Source of the DNA: Candidatus Bathyarchaeota archaeon
GTDB lineage: Archaea; Thermoproteota; Bathyarchaeia; Bathyarchaeales; Bathycorpusculaceae
NCBI GenBank assembly: GCA_026014615.1
Contig: JAOZHZ010000018.1
Coordinates: forward strand, 1-64,000
DNA length: 64,000 nt
Reading direction: 5' to 3'
The translations under genes and the position numbers were made by a program. This document shows, one piece after another, positions 35,017 through 44,278 of this stretch. Under the pieces are notes generated by a model. It worked only from the letters and a program-made list of their open reading frames with translations, was not told the DNA's origin and did no database searches. The first letter of the stretch is position 1. Each line of letters opens with the position of its first letter.

Positions 35017-36231
35017 ATGAACAAGCACATCACAATTATTGGTATTGTCATAATTTTAGTCCTTGCGGCGGGAGCAGGGTGTGTCGTGTTCAGCCCCGCT
35101 AAGGATTACACACCTGAACTGCAAACCATGATTGACACCCAATGGGAACAATACTGCGCTGACAAATTAGGCTTTGAAGGCAGCTTAACCATGAAGATTT
35201 CGTCGCCAAAAGGAAACTTTTTTGTCACAACAAACCAGAACCTAACTGCGGATACGCATTTCCGCGCTGCCAGCACCACCAAAACCTTCACAGCAGCAGC
35301 CATCATCCTGCTGCACCAGCAGGGGCAACTGCAAATTGACGCAAAAATAACAGACTTTATTCCTGAAAGAAATGTCCCGTACGTTCCTGATTCCCCTGAA
35401 TATGACATTCCCTTTAAAGACCAAATAACAATTAGGCAACTGCTGGCGCACCGCGCGGGCGTTTTTGACGTAAGCAACGACCCCATCCCCGAAAACGCTT
35501 CCGCGCCTTATGCAGGGGAAAACTACATGACGTACATCAGAGAAGGTTTGGCTCAACCTGACCATACGTTCACGTTTGATGAACTTGTAGGCGTGGTGGC
35601 ATCAAACCAACTTTCATATTTCCCGCCAGAAACTGCATTCCATTACAGTAACACTGGTTATTCGATTCTGGGCAAAATCATTGAACAAGTGTCAGGTTTA
35701 AGTTACGCCGAATTCGTCGAGCAGCACCTGCTGGAACCTAACGAGCTGTTGAACACTTCTTTTCCCGCGGCTGGAACAGACCAAGAGTTGCCCGTTCCAT
35801 ACGCTGACGGTTACGTGTGGTATCAAGGAGAACTTTTCCTGACAACTGCGGATAACATGTCCCCAAACGTAGCGGAAGGCAACGTAATTTCCACACTTAA
35901 CAATTTGGACAAATGGACTATACTGCTTTACAGTGCAAACGCTGGAGTAAGTGTAAATTGGGTAGAGCAGATGACAAACCTACAGGCGACAGGTGAAGAA
36001 CATTTGGTTTATGGTTTAGGCACAGAATACGCCGAAGGGTTAGGGTGCGGACATAACGGGGCACACGCAGGCTACCTAACGGTAACGCGGTATGACCCGC
36101 AAACTGAGGTTTCAGTAACTTTATTTGCGTCTGTTTGGAACGCTGAAGACCTTTACGGGGAACTCGAGCAAATGTATGATGTTGGGCGTTCGGCGAAACA
36201 GATTTTGGGGTACAGTGAACAAACATCGTAG
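35017..36231 (+). CDS. Serine hydrolase of the beta-lactamase / penicillin-binding protein family
   Basis: Extracytoplasmic serine hydrolase (class C beta-lactamase-like; often D-aminopeptidase or esterase). The N-terminus is a signal or anchor helix ending in AAGAGC, weakly lipobox-like. The catalytic serine and lysine are in STTK (residues 86-89), the YxN motif is YSN near 210, and HNGAHAG supplies the third motif. The 404-residue length is normal. Archaeal members have no peptidoglycan substrate in their own wall, so a role on external peptides or esters is likelier than antibiotic resistance. The start is ATG 35017; a TTG at 34996 is possible. Confidence 0.87.
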   Translation: MNKHITIIGIVIILVLAAGAGCVVFSPAKDYTPELQTMIDTQWEQYCADKLGFEGSLTMKISSPKGNFFVTTNQNLTADTHFRAASTTKTFTAAAIILLHQQGQLQIDAKITDFIPERNVPYVPDSPEYDIPFKDQITIRQLLAHRAGVFDVSNDPIPENASAPYAGENYMTYIREGLAQPDHTFTFDELVGVVASNQLSYFPPETAFHYSNTGYSILGKIIEQVSGLSYAEFVEQHLLEPNELLNTSFPAAGTDQELPVPYADGYVWYQGELFLTTADNMSPNVAEGNVISTLNNLDKWTILLYSANAGVSVNWVEQMTNLQATGEEHLVYGLGTEYAEGLGCGHNGAHAGYLTVTRYDPQTEVSVTLFASVWNAEDLYGELEQMYDVGRSAKQILGYSEQTS

Positions 36232-36443
36232 GTTACCCTAAGATGTTAGCCATTTGCCCAAAACTCACATTTTTTTAAAAACCCCTTCTTTTTGTTATAC
36301 AGAAGTAATTGAGTAATTTCTTCACTTAGGTTCCTTTGGCAGTCTGAAAAACAAGACTATTAACGGGGGTTACGCTGAAACTCGTTTTCTTTATAAGGTA
36401 GCACTATTAACTAAGTTATCCAAAGTGCAACGCGGTAAAGGGC

Positions 36444-37244
36444 ATGCTTAGCATAATACTTCCGACGCTTAACGAAGAAGAGGGCATTGTAGAAACGCTA
36501 AGTCAAATCAACGAGTTAGATCTTGACAAAGAAGTTTTGGTTGTTGATGGCCTCTCCACAGACAACACGGTTGAGAACGCAAAAAAAATGGGCGCCAAAA
36601 TCGTAATTGAAAAAAGAAAAGGTAAAGGCGTTGCCATGGCTACGGGGGTTCAAAGTTCACAGGGCGAATTCATTGCCTTCTTGGATGGAGATGGAACGTA
36701 CCCGCCGAAATACTTGCCTGCTATGCAGGAATTGGCAAAAAAACATGACGTTGTGGTCGCTTCCAGACTCCTAAATACAGAGGGCGCCACTTCCTCACTG
36801 CATACCTTTTTACATTACCATTTGTTTCCGCTTCTGCTCAAAAAGTTCTACTACGGCAAGTTCGAAACCACCGAACCCATCACGGGCATGAGAGTGATGA
36901 GAAAAAACGTTTGGAACAAACTAAACTTGAAGTCCAACAACTTCTTCATAGAAACTGAGATGGAAGTGGAAATGGCAAAAAGAAGAATGATTGTGGCTGA
37001 AATACCGATTCCCTGTATGAAGAGAATTGGGCAGAGCAAGTGGGATTTCAGTTGGAAAACGTGGATTCAGATAACAAAATATGCACGTGAAAACGAAACA
37101 TACCTCAAAAAACTAAACGTTGTCAGATACAGAAATATCGAAACATCGAGGTGTGTTATTTCCTATAAGAGCTCTAAGACTTCTGCAAAAGCTGTAAAAC
37201 TCCAGGATGCCAATCTTAATCTGACGGCAAATCACCACCCCTAA
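36444..37244 (+). CDS. Family 2 glycosyltransferase (dolichol-phosphate sugar synthase-like)
   Basis: Cytoplasmic GT-A glycosyltransferase. Motifs are SIILPTLNEEEGI, VVDGLSTDNT, GKGVAMATG, the metal/donor site LDGDGTYPP and the late ETEMEVEMAKR with EIPIPCMKR. It lacks membrane segments; the 40-residue tail after KLNVVRY is low in conservation. It probably makes a polyprenyl-phosphate sugar for glycans or N-glycosylation. A TATA box TTTATAAGG lies at 36390-36398. No neighbouring glycan genes. Confidence 0.85.
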   Translation: MLSIILPTLNEEEGIVETLSQINELDLDKEVLVVDGLSTDNTVENAKKMGAKIVIEKRKGKGVAMATGVQSSQGEFIAFLDGDGTYPPKYLPAMQELAKKHDVVVASRLLNTEGATSSLHTFLHYHLFPLLLKKFYYGKFETTEPITGMRVMRKNVWNKLNLKSNNFFIETEMEVEMAKRRMIVAEIPIPCMKRIGQSKWDFSWKTWIQITKYARENETYLKKLNVVRYRNIETSRCVISYKSSKTSAKAVKLQDANLNLTANHHP

Positions 37245-37702
37245 ATTGAAAAATAGCTGCTTTTTACTAGAATCTAATTTGGCTTCGTCAATCCAGAGTG
37301 CGACCCGACAAATTTAGGCTCAAACTATTTTTCGTAAAAGCAGAAGCCCTTAGAAAGCACACTTGAACACAGTTTTACATAGGTAAGCTATACGTTCTGA
37401 CCTACCCCTACCCCTCTACACTTTCTAGGCTTTACCCTGTTCTTGGGCTGAAAAACGCCAACAGAACCCCCCTCCCCCGTTTTCTGCATACTATTACTAA
37501 TAGGATCCAAATAGGTTTCAGCCGATTGCCGTTTAAAGGAAAAACAGCCAGATAGCTGGTAAGCTTAATGTTTTTGTTAGCCAGTCCAAGTTGTACAGTT
37601 GTCACATGATTTGCATAATTGTCAATTGATTTTGCATACAAAACAATAGGAAGCGTAACCTTGATTAGGCTAGTAGAGTCTCTTTTGGTTAGAGGTTTTT
37701 TT
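37245..37702. other. Spacer holding an inverted repeat copy
   Basis: No convincing gene. It holds repeat copy C at 37467-37515 and a pyrimidine-rich run near 37401-37425. An open frame on the minus strand (37432-37758) crosses the repeat and the DUF5752-family gene start in antisense and has no family features. Confidence 0.6.
37467..37515 (-). repeat. Dispersed repeat, copy C (inverted)
   Basis: The reverse complement matches copy B (29186-29234) at 48 of 49 positions by eye; the single difference is C for G in the GGATGC/GGATCC step. Flanks differ from those of copy B on both sides, so the unit boundaries are set by the comparison. It lies between the glycosyltransferase and the DUF5752-like gene. 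Confidence 0.8.
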
Positions 37703-38068
37703 ATGGATAAAAAGAAGGGGGTTACTGCTTTTTTAGAAAAACCCAAAGCCCAAAGCATACTTCGTTCTGTTCCTTACAGCCAAGGATTTCACTTCTTCAC
37801 GGGCATGGGCGAATACACTGGTGAAACTGCTATAGACCTTTTTGCCTTATACGAAGAACTAAGAGTTATCGATAACGAGTCGGTTAGCTTCCACGTTCAG
37901 CGGCGAGACTTCCAAAACTGGATCAAAAACACGTTGGGAGACGCCGAGTTGGCAGATAAAATCGCCGCAATAGACCCGCAGCAGCCAGTTGAGCAGCTTA
38001 AGAAAAAGATAGTAAAGACAGTGGAAGCACGTCTTACACAATTGCACACAATTGCCAAAGACCCCTAA
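37703..38068 (+). CDS. DUF5752-family protein
   Basis: Small soluble protein of about 121 residues. The pattern FHFFTGMGEYTGETAIDLF followed by VSFHVQRRDFQNWIKNTLGD matches an archaeal and bacterial domain family with no known activity, seen alone or attached to glycosyltransferases and sugar-phosphate phosphatases. The preferred start is ATG 37703 (GAGG seven bases before it); a frame to 37619 reads through spacer. Its nearness to the glycosyltransferase at 36444 fits the sugar-related contexts of the family. Confidence 0.78.
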   Translation: MDKKKGVTAFLEKPKAQSILRSVPYSQGFHFFTGMGEYTGETAIDLFALYEELRVIDNESVSFHVQRRDFQNWIKNTLGDAELADKIAAIDPQQPVEQLKKKIVKTVEARLTQLHTIAKDP

Positions 38069-38172
38069 GGTCTCGCTAATGAGTAAATGAAACCGCGAAA
38101 GAAATTAACTGCACTGCCTTAACCTGCGAAAGTTTATCAGTATATTTTGAGTATTGAATTTTTGATGAAATT

Positions 38173-38781
38173 ATGAAAGTTCTTGGTATCTCGGGTAGCC
38201 CACGAGCCCAAGCCACCGAATACATCCTCAACGAGGCTCTTAATCAGCTATCTGAAAAGGGGTTTGAGACTATCATGTGGACGGCGCGGGCAAAAGACAT
38301 CGAGTTCTGTGCACACTGCGATTATTGCCTTGAAAACAAGGAATGCGTTATTCAAGACGACATGCAAAAACTATACACGCTACTCACTGAAGCAGACGGC
38401 ATAATCATAGCCACACCAGTCTACAACGGAGGAGTAAGTGCTCAAATCAAAACAGTAATGGACCGATGCCGAGCGCCCGTTGCTTGGGACAGGAAATTCT
38501 TCAAAGGCAAAGTCGGCATGGGCATCACAGTGGGAGGCGACAGGGCAGGCGGTCAAGAACTCGCATTAATGCAAATCCACACCTTCTACATCCTAAACGG
38601 AATGATACCTGTAAGTGGCGGATTTTTTGGTGCAAATCTCGGAGCAACCTTCTGGAGCAAAGACACACTGGAGGGCGGAAAGCAGGACGAGGAAGGATTC
38701 AGAAGTTTAAAGAAGACCCTTAAAAAGTTTGCAGAGGCTCTAAAAGAAAGAGAAGTACACGGAGGAAAAACCCATGAGTAA
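38173..38781 (+). CDS. Iron-sulfur flavoprotein / NADPH-dependent FMN reductase family
   Basis: Flavodoxin-fold redox protein. It opens KVLGISGSPRAQATEYIL (FMN phosphate loop), carries CAHCDYCLENKEC (Cx2Cx2Cx5C) like the compact 4Fe-4S motif of Isf, and has IIATPVYNGGVSAQIKTVMDRC. The length of 202 is typical. In methanogens Isf moves electrons from ferredoxin to oxygen or peroxide detoxification. It overlaps the AfpA gene by eight bases, so the two form a redox unit. Confidence 0.87.
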   Translation: MKVLGISGSPRAQATEYILNEALNQLSEKGFETIMWTARAKDIEFCAHCDYCLENKECVIQDDMQKLYTLLTEADGIIIATPVYNGGVSAQIKTVMDRCRAPVAWDRKFFKGKVGMGITVGGDRAGGQELALMQIHTFYILNGMIPVSGGFFGANLGATFWSKDTLEGGKQDEEGFRSLKKTLKKFAEALKEREVHGGKTHE

Positions 38782-39361
38782 AATAAACAGTGAAGTCAAG
38801 AAGCGGAAAGTTGCGTGGGGCATCTCAGGGGCAGGCGACCGAATTGCGGAGTACGTTCAAATAATGAAAGAACTCCAGAAAGAGTACGAGGACTCGGTGG
38901 ATATTCAGGTGTTTGTTTCCAAAGCAGGTGAGACTGTCCTTGGATTCTACAATCTTGAAAACGATTTGAAACATAGTTTCTCTAAAGTCATGGTTGAAGC
39001 TAACGCGAATTCTCCTTTCCTGGCGGCGTGGATGCAGATGCACAAATACGAGTTTCTGCTGATTGCACCAGCATCGTCAAATACGGTAGCCAAAATCGCG
39101 TACGGCATCGGGGACACCATGTTGACTAACGCGGCGAGCATGAGCCTCAAAGCGTTTGCACCCGTCTACGTTGTGCCAGTGGATTTTGAGAAGAAAACGC
39201 TTGTGACGAAGCTGCCGAACGGGAAAGACATGAAGCTGCGTGTACGAAAGGAGGATTCGGAGAACGTGCGGAAGTTGGAGCAGATGGAGGACATGCATGT
39301 GCTTTCGGAGCCTGAAAGAATCCCTGAAGTCTTCAAAGAGTGGTTTGGGCAAAAGAAGTAG
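38774..39361 (+). CDS. afpA: Archaeoflavoprotein AfpA
   Basis: FMN protein of the flavoprotein (UbiX/DfrB-like) fold that accepts electrons from ferredoxin in Archaeoglobus. It begins KVAWGISGAGDRIAEYVQIM and has APASSNTVAKIAYGIGDTMLTNAAS, the FMN-binding core of the family, followed by APVYVVPVD. The 195-residue length fits. Cotranscription with an Isf-like flavoprotein suggests a ferredoxin-linked chain, perhaps for oxygen defence; this is inference. Confidence 0.88.
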   Translation: MSKINSEVKKRKVAWGISGAGDRIAEYVQIMKELQKEYEDSVDIQVFVSKAGETVLGFYNLENDLKHSFSKVMVEANANSPFLAAWMQMHKYEFLLIAPASSNTVAKIAYGIGDTMLTNAASMSLKAFAPVYVVPVDFEKKTLVTKLPNGKDMKLRVRKEDSENVRKLEQMEDMHVLSEPERIPEVFKEWFGQKK

Positions 39362-39407
39362 CAGAATTGTTTAAGCGACTCATCCACTCTAAAAGGAACG
39401 CCTACTT

Positions 39408-40376
39408 TTATAATGCAAACGACAAGCCCGCCAACCCGCCAGTAAGGATTAGGCTGGATAGGACGTAGCCTAAGATGGCGCCTGGGCACAGGAAGGGCAG
39501 TCCTGCTTGTGGTTTTCCTTTGATTACGAACAGCATGAGCGCCGCAAAACCTACAAGAGTACCCGCAACCACTGACAAGCCGATGGCTAAGCCGTAGTCG
39601 GGTATGTTGTGGAAGGCCGCGGCTGCAAGTATTCCCGGAATTACAATGTCACCTACCCCCATGAAAAACGCGTCCCGTTTCTCACCTTCAGATAGGGATT
39701 CCTTCAAGCCTTTGGTCTGTTTGACTAGGGAGTAATCTAGTCGTTTTGGAATAACGTACAGAATGGGCAGTTTAAGGTCGATGAGGGTGTCAGCTAAGTC
39801 AATCATGTGCTTGGTTTTGTATACGGATATCGCGTCGTAAAGCGCCATACCTATCAGCAGAACAAGAACAATCAGGATGGTTAGGGATATGCCCAGCATG
39901 GCTATGGCGCCGACGGCGGTGATTATACCGCTTATGTCCACCACATACCATTCAGGATACTTCACAAGCAAACCCACGATGACTGCCATAAACAAGACAG
40001 ATAACGCCAAGGACGCAGGGTTAAAAGTGCCAATCCAATCCACCGTCATCTGCCACGGAAAAATGTAGCCCAGCAACGGATAGAACACGTAAAGCCCAAG
40101 CAGCCCTGTAGAGCCTAAAAAGATGGCTTGGATAATTCGGGTTTTACCCAGCTTGGCAATAAGCAGAATTATTGCAGTGAAGACGATGAGCACTACGAAA
40201 AAGAACACCAAGTTAAAGGGGTCGCTGGGATTCACGAAAGCAACTTGTCCTGCCTCTACAAACGGTCCAGTTATCCAAAAAGCCAGCAGGTCAACCAGAA
40301 CAAACAGTCCACCCATCAGAACGATTGGGTAGATGTCGGCAGCTTTTGTTTTCGGGGCAGGTTTCTCCGCGCTCAT
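39408..40376 (-). CDS. Presenilin / signal-peptide-peptidase family intramembrane aspartyl protease
   Basis: Polytopic membrane protein with about nine helices. The two catalytic aspartates are seen in LYDAISVYKTKHM (YD motif) and in FMGVGDIVIPG (GxGD motif). A late LPFLCPGAILGY occupies the position of the PAL motif but is not PAL itself. The length of 322 fits archaeal presenilin homologues. The start is ATG 40376, after AAGGG; a TTG at 40391 precedes. It lies convergent to afpA. Confidence 0.88.
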   Translation of the reverse strand: MSAEKPAPKTKAADIYPIVLMGGLFVLVDLLAFWITGPFVEAGQVAFVNPSDPFNLVFFFVVLIVFTAIILLIAKLGKTRIIQAIFLGSTGLLGLYVFYPLLGYIFPWQMTVDWIGTFNPASLALSVLFMAVIVGLLVKYPEWYVVDISGIITAVGAIAMLGISLTILIVLVLLIGMALYDAISVYKTKHMIDLADTLIDLKLPILYVIPKRLDYSLVKQTKGLKESLSEGEKRDAFFMGVGDIVIPGILAAAAFHNIPDYGLAIGLSVVAGTLVGFAALMLFVIKGKPQAGLPFLCPGAILGYVLSSLILTGGLAGLSFAL

Positions 40377-40513
40377 AACCCTTCTAAACAACCCGTTACC
40401 TATTTATGGATATTCCAAATTCCCCACCGATTCCCGTCAAAAATTGAAGACAGAAAGCGTGCATACAGCAGATACGAAAAAGCTTGTGCTAATCGAAAAG
40501 ACAAAGAGGGAGG

Positions 40514-41821
40514 TTAAATTTTGAAGGTGTCGCCCGTTTTAGGAGACACAGCCTCCAAACCCAACTCGGTGTTTGCCCATTTCGCAAGCAACTCGCAGTT
40601 TCCTTCTGCGCCGTGGACAGCAAAAACTTTGGGTTTTCCTCCCAACTGTTTCAGGGCGTCTTTAAGTTGGGTTGCGCCACAATGACTAGAAAAGTCGAAG
40701 TGTTGAACTTTGGCTTTGATTTTGCGGACTTTCCCATCTATAGTGCAGATGCCTTTCTCCAACAGTTGCCGCCCAGGAGTTCCAGGAATCTGGTAGCTGA
40801 CCAAGAAAACGGCGTTGTTGGCTTTTTTGCCGACTTTGCTTATGTAGAACTGGCTGGGTCCACCTTTAAGCATGCCCGCGGGCGAAATGATTACGCCTGG
40901 TTTTCGCAGGGCTTTTCGGCGGTCTCTCCAACCTTCCACCCACTCCACTTCACGCATGGCTTCTGAAAACAGTTTAGGGTCACGCAAGAACTCTTTATCA
41001 TTTAATATGACTCGGCTGGCTTCCCGCGCCATACCATCAAAAACCACGTTGTGGGCAAATTTGTGTCCCGCTAAAGTGCAGGCGATTTCTTGGGCGCGTC
41101 CAACCCCGAACGCGGGAATAAGCACGACTCCGCCTTTTTCGACGACGTCTGTGCAGGCGTCCACAAACCGTTTCTCCAGTTCAGGACGTGGAGTGTGATC
41201 TTCGGTTGCGTAGGTGCTTTCGATTATGACTGCGTCTACGTCGCCGTAGTCCATGCTGGCGCCTTTGAGCAGTTGGGTGCCTTCGGTGTTGAAGTCGCCT
41301 GTAAACAGCAGGCGTTTGCCTTTGGATTCGACAATGACGGAGGCGCTGCCTGGAGTGTGCCCAGCGTTGTACAACTGGAAGCTCATGTCACCGACGGTTT
41401 CGGATACGCCAAAATCCAAATGCTTGTTGCTGCGAACCATAGACCGCAGTTCCAGATACTCAAAAGGCAAATAGTACCCTGACAGGTGAATGAAGTCTTG
41501 GATAAGCAGCTGCGTTAACCCTAGATTCAGCTTGTTCGTGAATAGGGGACGGTTGCCTTCGATGTAGAAAATCGGAATCGCCCCTGAATGATCCAAGTGA
41601 CTGTGTGTTAAGATTACTGCGTCAACTTCTTTGGGAGAAACATGCATGGGAAAGCCAGGCTGCCGTTCAAGCATCACCCCGTAATCCAAGAGGAATTGGG
41701 TTTTCTTTGTTTTCACAGAGATGCCCATTCTGCCGACTTCTCGTGCGCCTCCTAAAAATCCAATCTGCAATTCAGAACCAATCCTTTTCAAATAGTGAAA
41801 TCTTTCGGAGTATGATGACAT
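40514..41821 (-). CDS. Metallo-beta-lactamase / beta-CASP ribonuclease (CPSF-like)
   Basis: RNA-processing nuclease. The zinc motif THSHLDHSG (HxHxDH), HTPGSASVIVE, FTGDF and a beta-CASP region with VLIPAFGVGRAQEI and HFDFSSHCG are present. At 435 residues it lacks N-terminal KH domains of aCPSF1, so it resembles the shorter archaeal aCPSF2/RNase J-like group. Nine bases separate its ATG from the stop of the PHP gene, forming a run with the TgtA gene. Confidence 0.9.
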   Translation of the reverse strand: MSSYSERFHYLKRIGSELQIGFLGGAREVGRMGISVKTKKTQFLLDYGVMLERQPGFPMHVSPKEVDAVILTHSHLDHSGAIPIFYIEGNRPLFTNKLNLGLTQLLIQDFIHLSGYYLPFEYLELRSMVRSNKHLDFGVSETVGDMSFQLYNAGHTPGSASVIVESKGKRLLFTGDFNTEGTQLLKGASMDYGDVDAVIIESTYATEDHTPRPELEKRFVDACTDVVEKGGVVLIPAFGVGRAQEIACTLAGHKFAHNVVFDGMAREASRVILNDKEFLRDPKLFSEAMREVEWVEGWRDRRKALRKPGVIISPAGMLKGGPSQFYISKVGKKANNAVFLVSYQIPGTPGRQLLEKGICTIDGKVRKIKAKVQHFDFSSHCGATQLKDALKQLGGKPKVFAVHGAEGNCELLAKWANTELGLEAVSPKTGDTFKI

Positions 41822-41830
41822 GGTGGTCTT

Positions 41831-42436
41831 TTAAAAATGTATTGACCCTTCAGCGGCAAAAACCGAGACTATACCCTTCCGTATAGCCTTCAAAATGTCA
41901 TCCACACTCAAATCAGCCTGAACCTCAGTGTAAACCGAAAACAAATCTTGAGGCGAATGAGAGTCGCTTCCCGCTATGCCTGGCAACCCAGCGGTTTTCG
42001 CCAAGTCACGCGCCTGCCGATTCGCCCAAACAGACGACGCCCCATTAAGAACCTCAATAGCGTCCACTCCGCTATTTCGGGCAAGCTCGCCCAAGCCCCA
42101 TTCGCGAAACGGATGCACCGCAACAGAGACACAAGCAGTTTCTTTGGCAAAATCAACCACGTTCTCGACACTCCAAGGTTTAGGCGGCAACTCTTCAGTG
42201 CCTAATATGACTATGTCGCCTTGGTTGGTGGTTATTTCGACTCCAGGGATAATGAGGAGGTCAGGGTAGGGTGCAGCCAGCCGCCTGACTGTGTCTAATC
42301 CGTTGATAACGTTGTGGTCTGTTACCGCAGCCACTTTGACGGATGGGTGGGTTACAAGTTTCTCCACAAGGGTTTTGGGTGAAATTGCGGAATCGAACGA
42401 AAAGGTAGTGTGGATGTGAAAATCGGCGCGAATCAA
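41831..42436 (-). CDS. PHP-domain metal-dependent phosphoesterase
   Basis: The sequence ADFHIHTTFSFDS, AVTDHNVINGLD, PGVEITT, VAVHPF and GSDSH supplies the PHP-fold metal ligands in order. The length of 201 is short, like archaeal stand-alone PHP phosphatases. Substrate unknown; position between TgtA and an RNA nuclease may point to a nucleotide or RNA substrate. Start is TTG 42436, overlapping the tgtA stop by four bases, with GAAGGGGA upstream. Confidence 0.85.
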   Translation of the reverse strand: MIRADFHIHTTFSFDSAISPKTLVEKLVTHPSVKVAAVTDHNVINGLDTVRRLAAPYPDLLIIPGVEITTNQGDIVILGTEELPPKPWSVENVVDFAKETACVSVAVHPFREWGLGELARNSGVDAIEVLNGASSVWANRQARDLAKTAGLPGIAGSDSHSPQDLFSVYTEVQADLSVDDILKAIRKGIVSVFAAEGSIHF

Positions 42437-44064
42437 GGCGTCCCCTTCAGGTTCTTCCTAAGAACAGACTCTAAGGACGCTAAATACTCTTTAGTAGCCT
42501 GCGCCCTCAAAACCAAAACATCAAAAGCTGACTGCTTTTTTGTACATGCGGCTTTGCATTTTTGCTTCATGACGTTGCCCCACGTTTGTGGGTCATCCAG
42601 AAGAACCACCACTCGATAGTTGGAGCGTTTTATGTAGTCTGCCACCTGATTTGCCACGTAACCGATAACTTCGCCATCCAAAGGCGTGGCAGCTTCATGC
42701 TGACTAAGCGGGTAAACCTCGTCCAACTCCAACGGAACGACGCCAAACGGCGCACAGTAAAAGCAAACATGAACAGATTCGGCAGCGTCTTCGCCTACGC
42801 GGTTGACCATGCGGCGGACATCTTTGAATTCTTCACTGCGGTGAAACGGTTTGTTGCGGGTTTGGGGAACAAGCATCAACACCTTCGCCTCCTGTGGAGG
42901 GCAGTAGCGGTTGGCTAATCGGTCTCGGTAGTGAATAACTTCGGGTCGAGACAAACCGATGCTGTCAAAGAAGAAGAGTCCACTCTGCTTCACAGTTGGA
43001 CTAAACTTCTCGATGACCCCCTCATAGTCCTTTACACGCTTCAACGCGGTCAGCAAGGCGGGGTGGGCGTGGGCACGCATTTCCACATGCTCCCAGAGTC
43101 TGCCGTCGCGGATAGCCTGCTTTATACGCTTAAGCTCGGCGACACAAACGTGTAGGTTGTGTTCAGCGAGGAACTGTTCTTTTTCGGCTTTAGGCATCGC
43201 CATGACCTGTTTGGGCGTTGCGGCGGCGCATTTTGGGCATTGGCAGGGGAAGTAGTCCATTTCGCCGAGTCGCCATGTTCCGTTTTCGGTCATGTAACGG
43301 TTTTCTCGGGCGTACAGGGCGTAGGCCGCGCTGTCAAAGAGGTCGCATCCCAATGCGGCGGCTAAAGCCATCATGTGGGGGTGACCCGCACCGAAAAGAT
43401 GCAGTGGACGGTCAAAGGGCAAATTCATCTTAGCCGTCATTATCATGTCCACGAGTACGTCGTAGCGGTAGCTTTCCATGACTTCTGTTGGGCTGCCTAA
43501 CGCGTGGATTTGGAAGGGCAGTTTGCCCATGGCTTTGGCCGATTTCGCCACAAGGTCTAGGTGTCTGCCGCCTTGGACTGGTCCTACCCAGAGGGTGTCT
43601 TGGCGGGTTTTGAGTTTGAAGAAGGCTTTGGCGCGTTTGAGGGTTTCCGCGACGGTTTCTTGGGCTTTTTCTTTGGGTACGTGCCAGCCTGTGGGTATAT
43701 CCAGTATGGTGGCTATGTCGCTGCCTATACGTTCTTGGTAATCGACGATTTCGGGTTGGTTGACTTCGACGTTGCCGTAAACCAGAATCTGGTAGGCGCC
43801 TGAATCGGTCATGATTGCGCCGTCGTAGTTGAGAAACTTGTGCAGACCTTCTTGTGCGGCTTGGTCGCGGTAACGTTTCCACATGATGTAAGCGTTGGTT
43901 ATGATAGCTTCAAAGCCAAATTCGTCTTTGAGCCGCTGCGGTGTGACCAGTTGGATGCGGGGGTTTATCACTGGGAAAAGCAGGGGGGTTTCGATTGTGC
44001 CGCTTTTGGTTTTGAGTTTGCCGATTCTGCCCAGCAGGTCTTTTTCTTTGACTTCGAAGCTCAT
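42433..44064 (-). CDS. tgtA: Archaeosine tRNA-guanine transglycosylase
   Basis: Replaces guanine-15 in tRNA D-loops with preQ0 on the way to archaeosine. The catalytic domain has INPRIQLVTPQRL, MTDSGAYQILVYG with the general aspartate, DIPTGWHVPKE, GPVQGGRHLDLV and the zinc cysteines in FPCQCPKC. Residues about 350-500 are the archaeal C1/C2-type extension. At 543 residues I see no clear PUA domain at the end, whereas classical TgtA carries one; the PUA part may be encoded elsewhere or be too divergent for me to see. First gene of a leftward run with PHP and beta-CASP genes. Confidence 0.92.
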   Translation of the reverse strand: MSFEVKEKDLLGRIGKLKTKSGTIETPLLFPVINPRIQLVTPQRLKDEFGFEAIITNAYIMWKRYRDQAAQEGLHKFLNYDGAIMTDSGAYQILVYGNVEVNQPEIVDYQERIGSDIATILDIPTGWHVPKEKAQETVAETLKRAKAFFKLKTRQDTLWVGPVQGGRHLDLVAKSAKAMGKLPFQIHALGSPTEVMESYRYDVLVDMIMTAKMNLPFDRPLHLFGAGHPHMMALAAALGCDLFDSAAYALYARENRYMTENGTWRLGEMDYFPCQCPKCAAATPKQVMAMPKAEKEQFLAEHNLHVCVAELKRIKQAIRDGRLWEHVEMRAHAHPALLTALKRVKDYEGVIEKFSPTVKQSGLFFFDSIGLSRPEVIHYRDRLANRYCPPQEAKVLMLVPQTRNKPFHRSEEFKDVRRMVNRVGEDAAESVHVCFYCAPFGVVPLELDEVYPLSQHEAATPLDGEVIGYVANQVADYIKRSNYRVVVLLDDPQTWGNVMKQKCKAACTKKQSAFDVLVLRAQATKEYLASLESVLRKNLKGTP

Positions 44065-44278
44065 AGGAATCTACAGGTATCAGCAGACGCGCTTATAAAA
44101 AACGTTAGCCCTTGCAGATAGGTTTGGCACGTTTGGACTTGTTGGTTTCGGGTTTAACTTCGAATTGGACGTGAAATTTTTTGGATGATTTTTAACGGAA
44201 AAATATAAATTGACAAGCATTATTAGAGAAGTAATGTTTAGTAATTAACTTGTATATGTATAAAGAGGGATTATAGAG

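Noticed and set aside
36405-36424. Possible seventh regulon site, AACTAAGTTATCCAAAG, before the glycosyltransferase gene
   Set aside because: The right half resembles the motif, but the left half lacks all the conserved G residues and the gene has no link to cobalamin.
37432-37758. 108-codon frame on the minus strand
   Set aside because: It crosses repeat copy C and the 5' end of the DUF5752-like gene in antisense, with no ribosome site or family match.
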